Assembly: GCF_039534975.1 (NCBI RefSeq) | Contig: NZ_BAAAWH010000001.1 | Location: 186,001-250,000 of the forward strand | DNA length: 64,000 nucleotides | Direction of reading: 5' to 3' | Source: Microbacterium terregens | Lineage (GTDB): Bacteria > Actinomycetota > Actinomycetes > Actinomycetales > Microbacteriaceae | Part shown: one piece after another, positions 17,113-25,335 of the stretch | Numbering within the stretch: position 1 is the stretch's first letter | Layout: the number at the start of each line of letters is the position of its first letter | The notes under the pieces: model-generated | Database searches by the model: none | What the model was told of the DNA's origin: nothing | The model's input: the letters and a program-made list of their open reading frames with translations, nothing else | Translations under genes and position numbers: made by a program

Positions 17113-18075
17113 ATGACCGATTTCACCGCGTTCGACGTCGCCCACATCGGCAGCGTCGAGCTGCTCACACCCAAGTTCGAGGAGAGCAAGGCGTTCTTCA
17201 CCGACCTGCTCGCGATGCGCGTCGTCGCCGAGGAGGGCGACTCCGTCTTCCTGCGCACGTGGGACGAGTACGAGCTGTACACGATCAAGCTCACGGCATC
17301 CGATGCCGCGGGTGTGGGACGCACGACGTTCCGCACATCCAGTGAGGATGCGCTGCAGCGCCGTGTCGCAGCGATCACCGAGACGGGCTTCGGCGGCAGC
17401 TGGGTCGACGGCGAGGTCGGAACGGGCCCCACGTTCGAGTTCACCGACCCCGACGGCCACGCCATGGCGATCTACTACGAGACCGAACGCTATGTCGCGA
17501 CCGATGACAAGCCGGCTCTGAAGAACCAGGCATCGCGCTTCCCGGGCTACGGCGTCAACGCCCGCCGCCTCGACCACATCAACTACCTCGCCAAGGACGT
17601 CGTCGCCAACGGCGAGTTCATCGCCAACGCTCTCGGCGGTCGCGAGAGCGAGCGCATCAAGCTGGATGCCGGCGGCTACGCGGCATGGTGGTTCCACTTC
17701 AACAACAAGTCCTACGACGTGGTCTACTCCGATGACTGGACCCGTCACGGCAACCGCCTGCACCACATCGCCTTCGCGCCCGACACGCGCGAGGACATCC
17801 TCAAGGCCGCCGACATCTTCATCGAGAACGGCATCTACATCGAGTCCGGTCCGCACAAGCACGCGATCAACCAGACCTTCTTCCTGTACGTCTGGGAGCC
17901 CGGCGGCAACCGCATCGAGTTCGCCAACGCCGGCGCGCGCCTGCTGCTGGACCCGGACCAGCCCGTCGTGGAGTGGAGCCAGGAAGAGCGCAAGAAGGGC
18001 CAGGCGTGGGGCATGAAGACGATCGAGAGCTTCCACACGCACGGCACGCCGGTCGTGGACGTCGTCGCAGACTGA
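17113..18075 (+). CDS. Type I (VOC-fold) extradiol ring-cleavage dioxygenase in the gallate operon
   Basis: 320 residues, two vicinal-oxygen-chelate modules like catechol 2,3-dioxygenase. The Fe(II) ligands of the C-terminal module are complete: H155 (RRLDH), H218 (RLHH) and E269 (GNRIEF); H248/H250 and Y259 match the second-sphere His and Tyr of XylE. It is therefore probably active. It lies 23 bases after galD, with AGAGGA before the ATG. Known gallate, 3-O-methylgallate and protocatechuate 4,5-dioxygenases are of the unrelated LigAB type, none of which is in this window; position implies that this enzyme opens gallate, methylgallate or protocatechuate. Exact substrate is inference. Confidence 0.85.
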   Translation: MTDFTAFDVAHIGSVELLTPKFEESKAFFTDLLAMRVVAEEGDSVFLRTWDEYELYTIKLTASDAAGVGRTTFRTSSEDALQRRVAAITETGFGGSWVDGEVGTGPTFEFTDPDGHAMAIYYETERYVATDDKPALKNQASRFPGYGVNARRLDHINYLAKDVVANGEFIANALGGRESERIKLDAGGYAAWWFHFNNKSYDVVYSDDWTRHGNRLHHIAFAPDTREDILKAADIFIENGIYIESGPHKHAINQTFFLYVWEPGGNRIEFANAGARLLLDPDQPVVEWSQEERKKGQAWGMKTIESFHTHGTPVVDVVAD

Positions 18076-18218
18076 ACCTTTCCCGCGCCGGCGCCCGGCT
18101 CATGGGACGTTCCCGCCCCCGCTGAGCGAATCAGTGGTGGAATGAACAGAGATCGGGCGCTGCGCTGGGCAGGGCCCTCGGCAACAATCTGAGCAACAAC
18201 GCACAGAGGGGTGTGGAC

Positions 18219-19745
18219 ATGACGGACACGATAGGCGCGGACTCCGCGACCGCGGTCACCGGCGAGGCCGGCACGGAAATCAGGACACGGCTGTACATCG
18301 GCGGCCAAGAGCGGCACACCGCCGCGACCCTGGATGTCGCTGACCCGGGCAAACCGGGCGTGATCGTCGGCCGCGCGGCCTCCGCCACTCCGCAGGACGT
18401 CGACGACGCCGTCGCCGCGGCGAAGGCCGCCTATCCGGCGTGGTCAGCCCTCTCGGCCCTCGAGCGCGCCGAGCAGATGCGCGCGGCGCTGGAAGGGATC
18501 GCCGAGGCACGGGATGCCGATGCTGCGATCCTGTCGCAGGAGAACGGCAAGGTCCGCTTCGAGGCCTGGGTCGACTCCCTGGTCTTCGAGATCCGGTGGA
18601 ACCTCGCGTTGATGCTCGCCGACGAGGTCGACACGGGCAAGGTCCTGCCCGTGGTTCCCGGCATCCCGGTCGAGACCTCCGTCTCGTACCAGTCGCTGGG
18701 CGTGGTGACCCTGATCGTGCCCTTCAACTGGCCGATCGCGATCCTCGGCGCCGCACTCCCGCACGCGCTGCTGGCCGGTAACACCGCGATCGTCAAGCCG
18801 CCGCCCTCGACGCCGCTGGCGCTCACCCGGGTCGTGCAGCGGATCGCCGAGAAGCTTCCCGCCGGCGTGCTGAACGTGGTCACCGGCAAGGACGAGAACA
18901 TGTCCGGCCTGATCTCCAACACCGACGTCGCGAAGGTGTGCTTCACCGGCAGCGTCAACGGCGGCAAGCGCATCATGGAGATGGCATCGAAGTCGCTCAC
19001 CCGGGTGACGCTCGAGCTGGGCGGGAATGACGCGGCGGTGTTCCTCGAGGACGCGATCCTCGACGACACCCACCTGGACCGCATCTACGCCGCCGTGTTC
19101 GACACGACGGGTCAGATCTGCATGAACGCCAAGCGGCTGTACGTGCACCGCTCGCGCATCGATGAGCTCGTCGAGGGCCTGTCGGCACGGCTGGACAAGG
19201 CCGTGATCGGGTACGGGCTGGACGAGGGCACCACGATGGGGCCGCTGCACCAGAGCGCGCAGAAGGCGTTCGTGGAGGACATCATCCAGGAGGCGAAGGA
19301 TGCCGGCGCCGACGTGCGCGAGTTCGGCGAGCTCCCCGGTGGGGACCTTGCCGGCGGGAACTTCCTGCGCCCGGCGATCGTCGTCGACCCGGACCCCGCG
19401 CTGCGCGTGGTCACCCAGGAGCAGTTCGGTCCGGTCATCCCGATCCTCCCCTTCGACACCGAGGACGAGGCGATCGCCGCGGCCAACGACACGTGGGCGG
19501 GGCTTTGCGGCTCGGTCTGGACGGCCGACGTCGACGCCGCCAACCGTGTCGGCGGCCAGCTCGCCTGCGGCTACGTGTGGGTCAATGACCACGGCGCGAC
19601 GCGACTGGACCTGCGGGCGCCGTTCGGCGGCATGAAGCAGTCCGGGTTCGGGCGCGAGCAGGGCATCGAGGGCATCCGTGCCTTCCAGGACACCCGCTCC
19701 ATCGCCCACATCGACGCTGAAGCCCTCGCGGCGCAGGCGCACTGA
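18219..19745 (+). CDS. Aldehyde dehydrogenase, copy 1 (probable aromatic aldehyde)
   Basis: 508 residues of the NAD(P)-dependent ALDH superfamily. Visible: PFNWPIAILGAALPHALLAGN (cofactor side, residues about 167-187), LELGGND with the general-base Glu, and GQICMNAKR with the nucleophilic Cys. Start at 18219 has GAGGGG seven bases before. It follows the gallate operon by 143 bases without a clear promoter. It is nearly the same protein as copy 2 at 41718. In this island vanillin or syringaldehyde oxidation to the acid is the likely task; substrate is inference. Confidence 0.83.
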   Translation: MTDTIGADSATAVTGEAGTEIRTRLYIGGQERHTAATLDVADPGKPGVIVGRAASATPQDVDDAVAAAKAAYPAWSALSALERAEQMRAALEGIAEARDADAAILSQENGKVRFEAWVDSLVFEIRWNLALMLADEVDTGKVLPVVPGIPVETSVSYQSLGVVTLIVPFNWPIAILGAALPHALLAGNTAIVKPPPSTPLALTRVVQRIAEKLPAGVLNVVTGKDENMSGLISNTDVAKVCFTGSVNGGKRIMEMASKSLTRVTLELGGNDAAVFLEDAILDDTHLDRIYAAVFDTTGQICMNAKRLYVHRSRIDELVEGLSARLDKAVIGYGLDEGTTMGPLHQSAQKAFVEDIIQEAKDAGADVREFGELPGGDLAGGNFLRPAIVVDPDPALRVVTQEQFGPVIPILPFDTEDEAIAAANDTWAGLCGSVWTADVDAANRVGGQLACGYVWVNDHGATRLDLRAPFGGMKQSGFGREQGIEGIRAFQDTRSIAHIDAEALAAQAH

Positions 19746-19821
19746 CCGTGCCGGGTCAGGGAGGATCGTTCTGCCTGACCAGGAGTCTCGCTCGCGCGGC
19801 GCGGTCATCGGGGCACACCCG

Positions 19822-21039
19822 ATGACCGCTCCCCGCACGGTCGACCGCGTCGCAGAGCACGGCAGCAGTCCTCGGCTGCTCCTGCTGGTGGCCGTCCTGC
19901 TCATCGCGGCGAACCTTCGCGCGACCATCACCGGCCTGGGCCCGCTCCTCGCGCAGGTCGCCGAAGACCTGGGTACGAGCGAAGCCGCGCTGGGCGCGCT
20001 GGCCGCCGTTCCACTGATCGCCTTCGCGGTGGTCTCCCCGTTCGCGCACGGACTCAGCGCGCGATTCGGGATGCCGCGCGTCGTGCTGTGGTCCCTCATC
20101 TTCATGGCGGTCGGCACGATCTGGCGATCGATCCCGGGTTCGCCGGTGAACCTCTGGCTGGGCACCGCGCTGATCGGCTCCGCCATCGCGGTGGCGAACG
20201 TTCTGATGCCCGCGGTCATCAAGCGGGACTTCGGCGACCGCATCACCGTCGTGACCGCCGCGTTCACCGCCCTGCTGGCCGGCATGGGGGCGGTCGCCTC
20301 GGGCGTGGTGGTGCCGATCTCGCACATCGAAGTGGGCACCGGCGAACTGGGCTGGCAGGGCGCACTGCTGTGGACCGGCGCGCTGCTGCCGTTCGCGCTG
20401 GTCGCGTGGCTGCTGTCGCTGCGCGGTCGCCCGCGCGATGCGGGATCCACGGCGCGGCGCCCGCGCACGGGCATCTGGACCGACCCGCTCGCCTGGCAGG
20501 TGCTGGGGTACATGGGCCTGCAGTCGAGCATCTTCTACATGCTCGTGACCTGGTTCGCGCCGATCGCCCACTCTCTGGGCCGCGCCGAAGTGGTGGCCGG
20601 CATCGATGTCATGATCTATCAGCTGTGCGCGATCGTCGGCTCGCTGACCGTTCCCCTGCTGCTGCGCGGCCGCATCAAGCGGATTGCGCCCGCCCTCGTC
20701 CCGGTCCTGGCGATCATCGGCGTCGGCGGCCTCATCGCGTTCCCGCAGGCTTTCCTGGTGTGGGTCATCCTGTGCGGCCTGTCCTCGGGCTCATCCCTCG
20801 CGGTATCCCTCAGCCTGTTCAGCCTTCGCGCCCGCACGCACCAGGCCGCCGGCGCCCTGTCGGGAATGGCGCAGTCCGGCGGATACCTCATCGCCGCGGC
20901 CGGTCCGATCCTCTTCGGCGCGCTCATCAGCCTCACCGACGGCTGGCTCGCCCCGCTGATCCTGGTCGGTGCGGTCCTGATCGGCCAACTGTTCCTCGGC
21001 CTGCTGGTCGGCCGCGACCGCTACGTGCTCGAGCGCTGA
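19822..21039 (+). CDS. MFS transporter, CynX/NimT-like
   Basis: 405 residues with about twelve hydrophobic segments; LLIAANLRATITGLGPLL near the start and the later FSLRARTHQAAGALSGMAQSGGYL-type region (shortened here) are typical of the cyanate/nitroimidazole CynX family. The start at 19822 lacks a strong ribosome-binding site, so the N-terminus is uncertain. It follows ALDH copy 1 on the same strand and may move an aromatic acid or aldehyde; direction is unknown. Between its stop and the MarR gene lie about 249 bases with a long inverted repeat. Confidence 0.8.
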   Translation: MTAPRTVDRVAEHGSSPRLLLLVAVLLIAANLRATITGLGPLLAQVAEDLGTSEAALGALAAVPLIAFAVVSPFAHGLSARFGMPRVVLWSLIFMAVGTIWRSIPGSPVNLWLGTALIGSAIAVANVLMPAVIKRDFGDRITVVTAAFTALLAGMGAVASGVVVPISHIEVGTGELGWQGALLWTGALLPFALVAWLLSLRGRPRDAGSTARRPRTGIWTDPLAWQVLGYMGLQSSIFYMLVTWFAPIAHSLGRAEVVAGIDVMIYQLCAIVGSLTVPLLLRGRIKRIAPALVPVLAIIGVGGLIAFPQAFLVWVILCGLSSGSSLAVSLSLFSLRARTHQAAGALSGMAQSGGYLIAAAGPILFGALISLTDGWLAPLILVGAVLIGQLFLGLLVGRDRYVLER

Positions 21040-21178
21040 CCCGGGCGTCCGCTCGGCGCTCTGCGCCGTCCGCGCGTCCTCTCGGCGGCGACTCCGTCCG
21101 CGCGTCCTCTCGGCGGTCTGCGCCGTCCCCGCGTCCGCCCTGTCGGCTCGCCCTGGGCACGCGGTCGCGGCCCCCCTT

Positions 21179-21241
21179 TGTTCACTTGCCCTGTTTGTAC
21201 GCCGGAAGCTCGGTTTCGCGTACGAACAGGGCAAGTGAACA
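21179..21241. repeat. Long inverted repeat (24-base arms), REP-like element
   Basis: Left arm 21179-21202 and right arm 21218-21241 pair at 23 of 24 positions around a 15-base loop. A third partial copy of the arm (GGGCAAGTGAAC) lies at 21252-21263. Before it, 21050-21130 holds short direct repeats of CGCGTCCTCTCGGCGG. It sits between the 3' ends of convergent genes and could also stop transcription. Confidence 0.7.
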
Positions 21242-21288
21242 GAGGGAGGCGGGGCAAGTGAACGAGTGTGGAGACCCGAACCGCCGAC

Positions 21289-21771
21289 TCAGTCGGCGTC
21301 GGGCGCGCCGGCAAGCATGCGCAGCGCCGCGTCGAGCGGGGCACCGAGCGCGCCGAGCGGGGCGAGGAATTCCTGCTCCGCCCGCCGGCTCGCCGCACGG
21401 GCGGCGCGGAAGAGTTCACGTCCGCCGTCCGTTGCGACCAGGACATTGGCGCGTCGATCCTGCGGGTCCGGCTCGCGACGGACGAGCCCGCGAGATTCCA
21501 GATCGTCCACGAGCGCGACGATCTGGCTCGGGTCGAGACGGAGGAACTCCGACAGTTCGCGCTGCGAGGGCCGCGAACCCTCGGCGGCGATCGCCAGCAC
21601 GGAGTAGGACCGCACGCGCAGGTCGTATTCGGCCAGGGCCGCGTGCACGCCGGCCAACGAAAGGGCGTTCGCACGAGCGAGGCGGAAGCTCAGGTCGTTG
21701 CCGACGACGCTGTCCCAGAGTCGGTCATTGCTCGCCGGCGTCCCGCTGTTCGTTCGGCTCGCCATCGACAT
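21289..21771 (-). CDS. MarR-family regulator of the hydroxycinnamate-type module
   Basis: About 160 residues with the MarR winged helix (SQRELSEFLRLDPSQIVALVDDLE followed by the wing DPQDRRANVL). It is divergent from the SDR-amidohydrolase-MaoC-CoA ligase operon, as CouR in Rhodococcus and PhdR in Corynebacterium are from their hydroxycinnamate genes; those repressors are released by the CoA thioester. ATG at 21771 follows a TATGAT box (21783-21778, minus strand) by six bases, so a leaderless message is likely. Its operator candidate is at 21810. Confidence 0.83.
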   Translation of the reverse strand: MSMASRTNSGTPASNDRLWDSVVGNDLSFRLARANALSLAGVHAALAEYDLRVRSYSVLAIAAEGSRPSQRELSEFLRLDPSQIVALVDDLESRGLVRREPDPQDRRANVLVATDGGRELFRAARAASRRAEQEFLAPLGALGAPLDAALRMLAGAPDAD

Positions 21772-21809
21772 GCTCACATCATAAACACAACTTGGTAGAG
21801 ATTTCGAAT

Positions 21810-21840
21810 GATTGACAATCTCAATGAACTCGACTTCAAT
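21810..21840 (+). promoter_or_regulatory. Promoter and overlapping palindrome of the side-chain operon
   Basis: TTGACA at 21812-21817 and TTCAAT at 21835-21840 are 17 bases apart. The -35 lies inside the inverted repeat GATTG-A-CAATC (21810-21820), a good site for MarR repression. Confidence 0.55.
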
Positions 21841-21865
21841 GAGCACGAGACACAAAGGAGCGTTC

Positions 21866-22798
21866 ATGTCACTCGAAGGCAAGGTAGCCATCGTCACGGG
21901 GTCCGGCCGCGGGCTCGGACTCGCGTACGCGCAGGAACTCGCGCGTCAAGGTGCCGCCGTCGTCGTCAATGACGTGGATGCCGCCACCGCCGACGCCGGC
22001 GTCGCCACCATCGAAGCCGCCGGCGGCAAAGCCGTCGCCGTGGTCGCTCCGGTCGGATCGACCGAGACCGCCAAGAAGCTGGTCGCCGCGGCGGTGGAGA
22101 ACTTCGGCCGCCTCGACATCCTCGTCACCAACGCCGGCGTCCTGCGAGACACCGTGCTGTGGAAGATGAGCGATGAAGACTTCGACCTGGTCATCAACGT
22201 GCACCTGCGCGGCACCTTCACCTGTGTCCGCGAAGCCGCGACCTACATGCGGGAGAACAGCATCGCCGGCCGGATCATCTGCATCGGCTCCCCCACCGGG
22301 CAGCGTGGCAACTTCGGGCAGACCAACTATGCCGCGGCCAAGGCGGGAATCGTCGGCATGGTTCGCACCTGGGCGCTCGAGTTGAAGAAGGCCGGCATCA
22401 CCGCGAACGCCGTCATCCCGGTCGCTGCGACAGCCATGACCGCCACCGTTCCGTACTTCGCGGCAGCCGTCGAGGCCGACGCGGCCGGCGATCCGATGCC
22501 CGCCTTCTTCCGCCACGACCTCGGGTTCGGCACGTCCGGCGACGTCGCGGGTCTGGTCGCGTATCTGGCATCGGATGCCGCAGCCGGCGTCACCGGCCAG
22601 GCCATCGGCATCGGCGGAGACCGCCTGCAGCTATGGGCCCACCCCGAACCGGTCGTCACCGCCTACCACGACGAGGGGTGGTCCTACGAGGCCCTCGAGG
22701 CGGACTTCCCGACCGTCATCGGCGGGGAACTCCAGCCGGTCGGCGAGAAATTCCCCCCCCTGCCCGAAGAGCTGGTCCGCCCAGCCCCGTCGGCCTGA
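21866..22798 (+). CDS. Short-chain dehydrogenase, probable 3-hydroxyacyl-CoA dehydrogenase (CouN/PhdE-like role)
   Basis: 310 residues. Classical SDR with TGSGRGLGLAYA (residues 10-21), NAG, catalytic Ser in IGSPTGQ and YAAAK, plus a C-terminal extension of about 50 residues like those of HSD17B4-type hydroxyacyl-CoA dehydrogenases. In the CouN/PhdE step, 3-hydroxy-3-arylpropanoyl-CoA is oxidised to the beta-keto thioester. Start at 21866 has AAAGGAG. First gene of a nine-gene operon with the amidohydrolase, hydratase and CoA ligase needed for that pathway. Confidence 0.82.
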   Translation: MSLEGKVAIVTGSGRGLGLAYAQELARQGAAVVVNDVDAATADAGVATIEAAGGKAVAVVAPVGSTETAKKLVAAAVENFGRLDILVTNAGVLRDTVLWKMSDEDFDLVINVHLRGTFTCVREAATYMRENSIAGRIICIGSPTGQRGNFGQTNYAAAKAGIVGMVRTWALELKKAGITANAVIPVAATAMTATVPYFAAAVEADAAGDPMPAFFRHDLGFGTSGDVAGLVAYLASDAAAGVTGQAIGIGGDRLQLWAHPEPVVTAYHDEGWSYEALEADFPTVIGGELQPVGEKFPPLPEELVRPAPSA

Positions 22799-22818
22799 CA
22801 CTGCGAAGGCTGAGACAC

Positions 22819-23712
22819 ATGACCCGCTACGAATCGGCGATCGACCTCGACGCGATCGACGCGATCGACGTGCACGTGCACGTCGAGGTCGATGCCCGCG
22901 GCAACGCCTCGCTGCCAGCCGCCTTGACGGAGGCGGCCTCGAAGTACTTCAGCACCGACGGCCCCCGGCCGGACCTCGACTCCATCGCCGCGTACTACCG
23001 CGAGCGCCGGATGGCCGCCGTCGTGTTCACCGTCGATGCCCAGACGCAGGTGGGCCACCCGGCGATCTCGAGTGAGGACATCGCGGAGGGCGCTGCGCGC
23101 CACAACGACGTGCTCATTCCGTTCGGCTCCGTCGATCCGCGCACCGGCGCGGCCGCGGTCGACCGGGCGAGGCGGTTGATCGAGGACTACGGAGTGCGCG
23201 GGTTCAAGTTCCACCCGACCGTCCAGGGCTTCGACCCGAGCGACGAGACGTACTACCCCCTCTACGACGCGCTCCAGGATGCGGGTGTCGTCGCTCTCTT
23301 CCACACCGGTCAGACCGGGATCGGAGCGGGGATGCCGGGCGGCTACGGGTTCCGGCTCGGCCTGTCCAACCCGATGCTTCTAGACCGCATCGCAGGGGAC
23401 TTCCCCGACCTGCAGATCATCATGGCCCACCCCTCGGTACCGTGGCAGGACGAGGCTCTCTCGGTCGCGACGCACAAGCACAACACGTGGATCGACCTGT
23501 CCGGGTGGAGCCCCAAGTACTTCCCGGCAGAGCTCATCCGCTACGCCAATTCGATGCTCAAGCGCCGCGTGCTCTTCGGCTCGGATTTCCCCATGATCAC
23601 CCCCGACCGCTGGATTCGCGACGTCGAGCAGACGGCGCTCAAACCCGAAGTCATGCCCGGGATCATGAAGGACAACGCCGCCCGCCTGCTGGGACTCGGG
23701 ACGCCTTCATGA
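22819..23712 (+). CDS. Amidohydrolase-2 family protein, probable aryl-beta-ketoacyl-CoA hydrolase (CouO/PhdC-like)
   Basis: 297 residues, TIM-barrel amidohydrolase with DVHVHVEV near 17-24, FKFHPTVQGF, IMAHPS and FGSDFPM motifs. In Rhodococcus CouO and Corynebacterium PhdC, relatives hydrolyse 4-hydroxybenzoylacetyl-CoA to the benzoate and acetyl-CoA. The neighbours (SDR, hydratase, CoA ligase, MarR) reproduce that gene set. A LigI-type 2-pyrone-4,6-dicarboxylate hydrolase is the main alternative on fold and length, but the CoA context argues against it. Confidence 0.75.
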   Translation: MTRYESAIDLDAIDAIDVHVHVEVDARGNASLPAALTEAASKYFSTDGPRPDLDSIAAYYRERRMAAVVFTVDAQTQVGHPAISSEDIAEGAARHNDVLIPFGSVDPRTGAAAVDRARRLIEDYGVRGFKFHPTVQGFDPSDETYYPLYDALQDAGVVALFHTGQTGIGAGMPGGYGFRLGLSNPMLLDRIAGDFPDLQIIMAHPSVPWQDEALSVATHKHNTWIDLSGWSPKYFPAELIRYANSMLKRRVLFGSDFPMITPDRWIRDVEQTALKPEVMPGIMKDNAARLLGLGTPS

Positions 23713-23750
23713 GCCTCGCAACGCATTCGCCGGAACCATCAAGGAGCACC

Positions 23751-24203
23751 ATGACCACCACCGTCAGCTACACCGACCTGCCCGGCCTGGTAGGCACCGA
23801 CCTCGGCTACACCGACTGGTTCGAGATCTCGCAGGATCGCGTCAACACGTTCGCCGACGCGGCATCCGATCATCAGTGGATCCACACCGACCCGGAGCGG
23901 GCGAAGGGCGGTCCGTTCGGCGCCCCGATCGCCCACGGATTCCTCACACTCTCGCTGCTGATCCCGCTGTGGGTCGAGCTGCTCGATGTCCAGGGTGTCT
24001 CGACGAAGGTGAACTACGGACTGGACAAGGTCCGCTTCGTCTCGCCGGTTCCGGTCGGATCCCGCATCCGCATGACCGCCGCCGTCGTCGAGGTGACCGA
24101 GGTCGCCGGCGGCTACCAGCTCACCGTTGATGCGACGATCGAGACAGAAGGCGGCACCAAGCCGGCTGTCGTCGCGCGCAGCCTCCAGCGGTTCTACCTC
24201 TGA
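23751..24203 (+). CDS. MaoC-like hot-dog hydratase
   Basis: 150 residues. The R-hydratase motif is intact: DHQWIHTDPERA followed by GPFGAPIAHGFLTLSL, giving the catalytic Asp and His. Start at 23751 has AAGGAG; an upstream in-frame ATG has none. It would hydrate the cinnamoyl-CoA double bond, taking the place of the crotonase-type hydratase CouM of Rhodococcus. Single hot-dog domain, so probably a dimer. Confidence 0.82.
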   Translation: MTTTVSYTDLPGLVGTDLGYTDWFEISQDRVNTFADAASDHQWIHTDPERAKGGPFGAPIAHGFLTLSLLIPLWVELLDVQGVSTKVNYGLDKVRFVSPVPVGSRIRMTAAVVEVTEVAGGYQLTVDATIETEGGTKPAVVARSLQRFYL

Positions 24204-24276
24204 CCGTCCGAATCACAACTGAACACGCAGCATCCGCCCTCGGGCACCCAGCACAGTTCACAAAGGAGTAACTGAA

Positions 24277-25263
24277 ATGAAAATCACACGAATCGCGGCT
24301 CTGGCGGCCGTGACCGCCGCAGGCCTCATGCTCGCCGCATGCTCGTCCGGGGATCTCAGCGGGAGCGAGACCTCCGCCCCGACCGCGGAGGCGGAGGGCT
24401 CTGGCGAGCTCACGCCCATCACCGTCGGGTTGCTTCAGATCGCCCCCTCGGCCGCCGTGCAGCTCGGCATCGATGAGGGGATCTTCGAGAAGCACGGCCT
24501 CGACGTCACGGTCCAGCTCGGCCAGGGTGGCGCGGCCCTTCTGCCGGCCGTCTCCAGCGGGTCGATCCAGTTCGCCGTCGGAAACCCGCTCTCCGTGCTC
24601 GTCGCCGCCAGCCAGGGGCTGGAGATGAGCATCGTCTCCGGCTTCTCCGCCGTCGCCGACCCGCCCCCCTCGGGCATCGTCGTCAAGGAGGACTCCGGCA
24701 TCGCCTCGTGGAAGGACCTCGAGGGCAAGACCGTCGCGCTCAACGCCGTCAACACCCAGGGCGACCTGACCACGAAGGCGTACGTCGAAAAGGACGGCGG
24801 CGACCCGGCCGCGGTGAACTTCATCGAGATCGCCTTCCCCGACCAGCTCGCCCAGCTCGAGCAGGGCAACATCGACGCCTCGTGGATTCCGGAACCGTTC
24901 CTCAGCGCCTCGCTGGCCACCGAGGGCGTGACCTTCCTCGGCGACCCGCTCACCGCGATCGATGGTCTGTACACGATGGTGGGCTTCTCCTCCACGGCGT
25001 ACGTGGAAGAGAACCCCGAGATCGCCGAAGCGTTCGCCGCGGCGATCACCGAGGCGACCGCGCTGGCGATGGATGACACCGACCGCTACCGCGACACCAT
25101 CGTCGAGTTCACCGGCATGCCCGCCGATGTCGTGAAGAACATCGCCCTGGAGAACCTCTCCGGCGACCTCGACCGCGGCGTCATCGAGGAGCTGAGCGCG
25201 ATGGCGCTGAAGTACGGCTTCATCGACAGCGAGCCGGACCTCGACAAGGTCATCATCCAGTAG
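24277..25263 (+). CDS. ABC transporter substrate-binding lipoprotein, NMT1/TauA type
   Basis: 328 residues with a lipobox LAAC (Cys22) and the SsuA/TauA/NMT1 fold (GVLQIAPSAAV-like start, KDLEGKTVALNAVNTQGD region, IPEPFLS). AAAGGAG before the ATG. Such binding proteins take sulfonates, pyrimidines, nitriles and also aromatic acids. Its operon partners (two permeases and an ATPase) follow the CoA ligase gene, so the ligand is probably the acid that the ligase activates. Confidence 0.87.
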   Translation: MKITRIAALAAVTAAGLMLAACSSGDLSGSETSAPTAEAEGSGELTPITVGLLQIAPSAAVQLGIDEGIFEKHGLDVTVQLGQGGAALLPAVSSGSIQFAVGNPLSVLVAASQGLEMSIVSGFSAVADPPPSGIVVKEDSGIASWKDLEGKTVALNAVNTQGDLTTKAYVEKDGGDPAAVNFIEIAFPDQLAQLEQGNIDASWIPEPFLSASLATEGVTFLGDPLTAIDGLYTMVGFSSTAYVEENPEIAEAFAAAITEATALAMDDTDRYRDTIVEFTGMPADVVKNIALENLSGDLDRGVIEELSAMALKYGFIDSEPDLDKVIIQ

Positions 25264-25271
25264 TTCCCACC

Positions 25272-25302
25272 GCCCGGTGCCGCCGTCGCGGCGGCACCGG
25301 GC
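25272..25302 (+). terminator. Intra-operon hairpin after the binding-protein gene
   Basis: Perfect 14-base stem with a TCG loop, nine bases after the lipoprotein stop and before the CoA ligase. No T-run. More likely an attenuator or 3' mRNA stabiliser that raises binding-protein level than a full stop. Confidence 0.6.
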
Positions 25303-25335
25303 CTGGGCACCAGTCGTCTCCAGGAAGGGGATGTC

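Noticed and set aside
18444-20531. A 695-codon open frame on the minus strand
   Set aside because: Antisense shadow of the aldehyde dehydrogenase and MFS genes; low-complexity His/Arg/Gly-rich product.
22819-23712. LigI-type 2-pyrone-4,6-dicarboxylate lactonase
   Set aside because: Fold and length would allow it, but the gene is embedded among CoA-thioester genes and no LigC dehydrogenase is present to make the pyrone.
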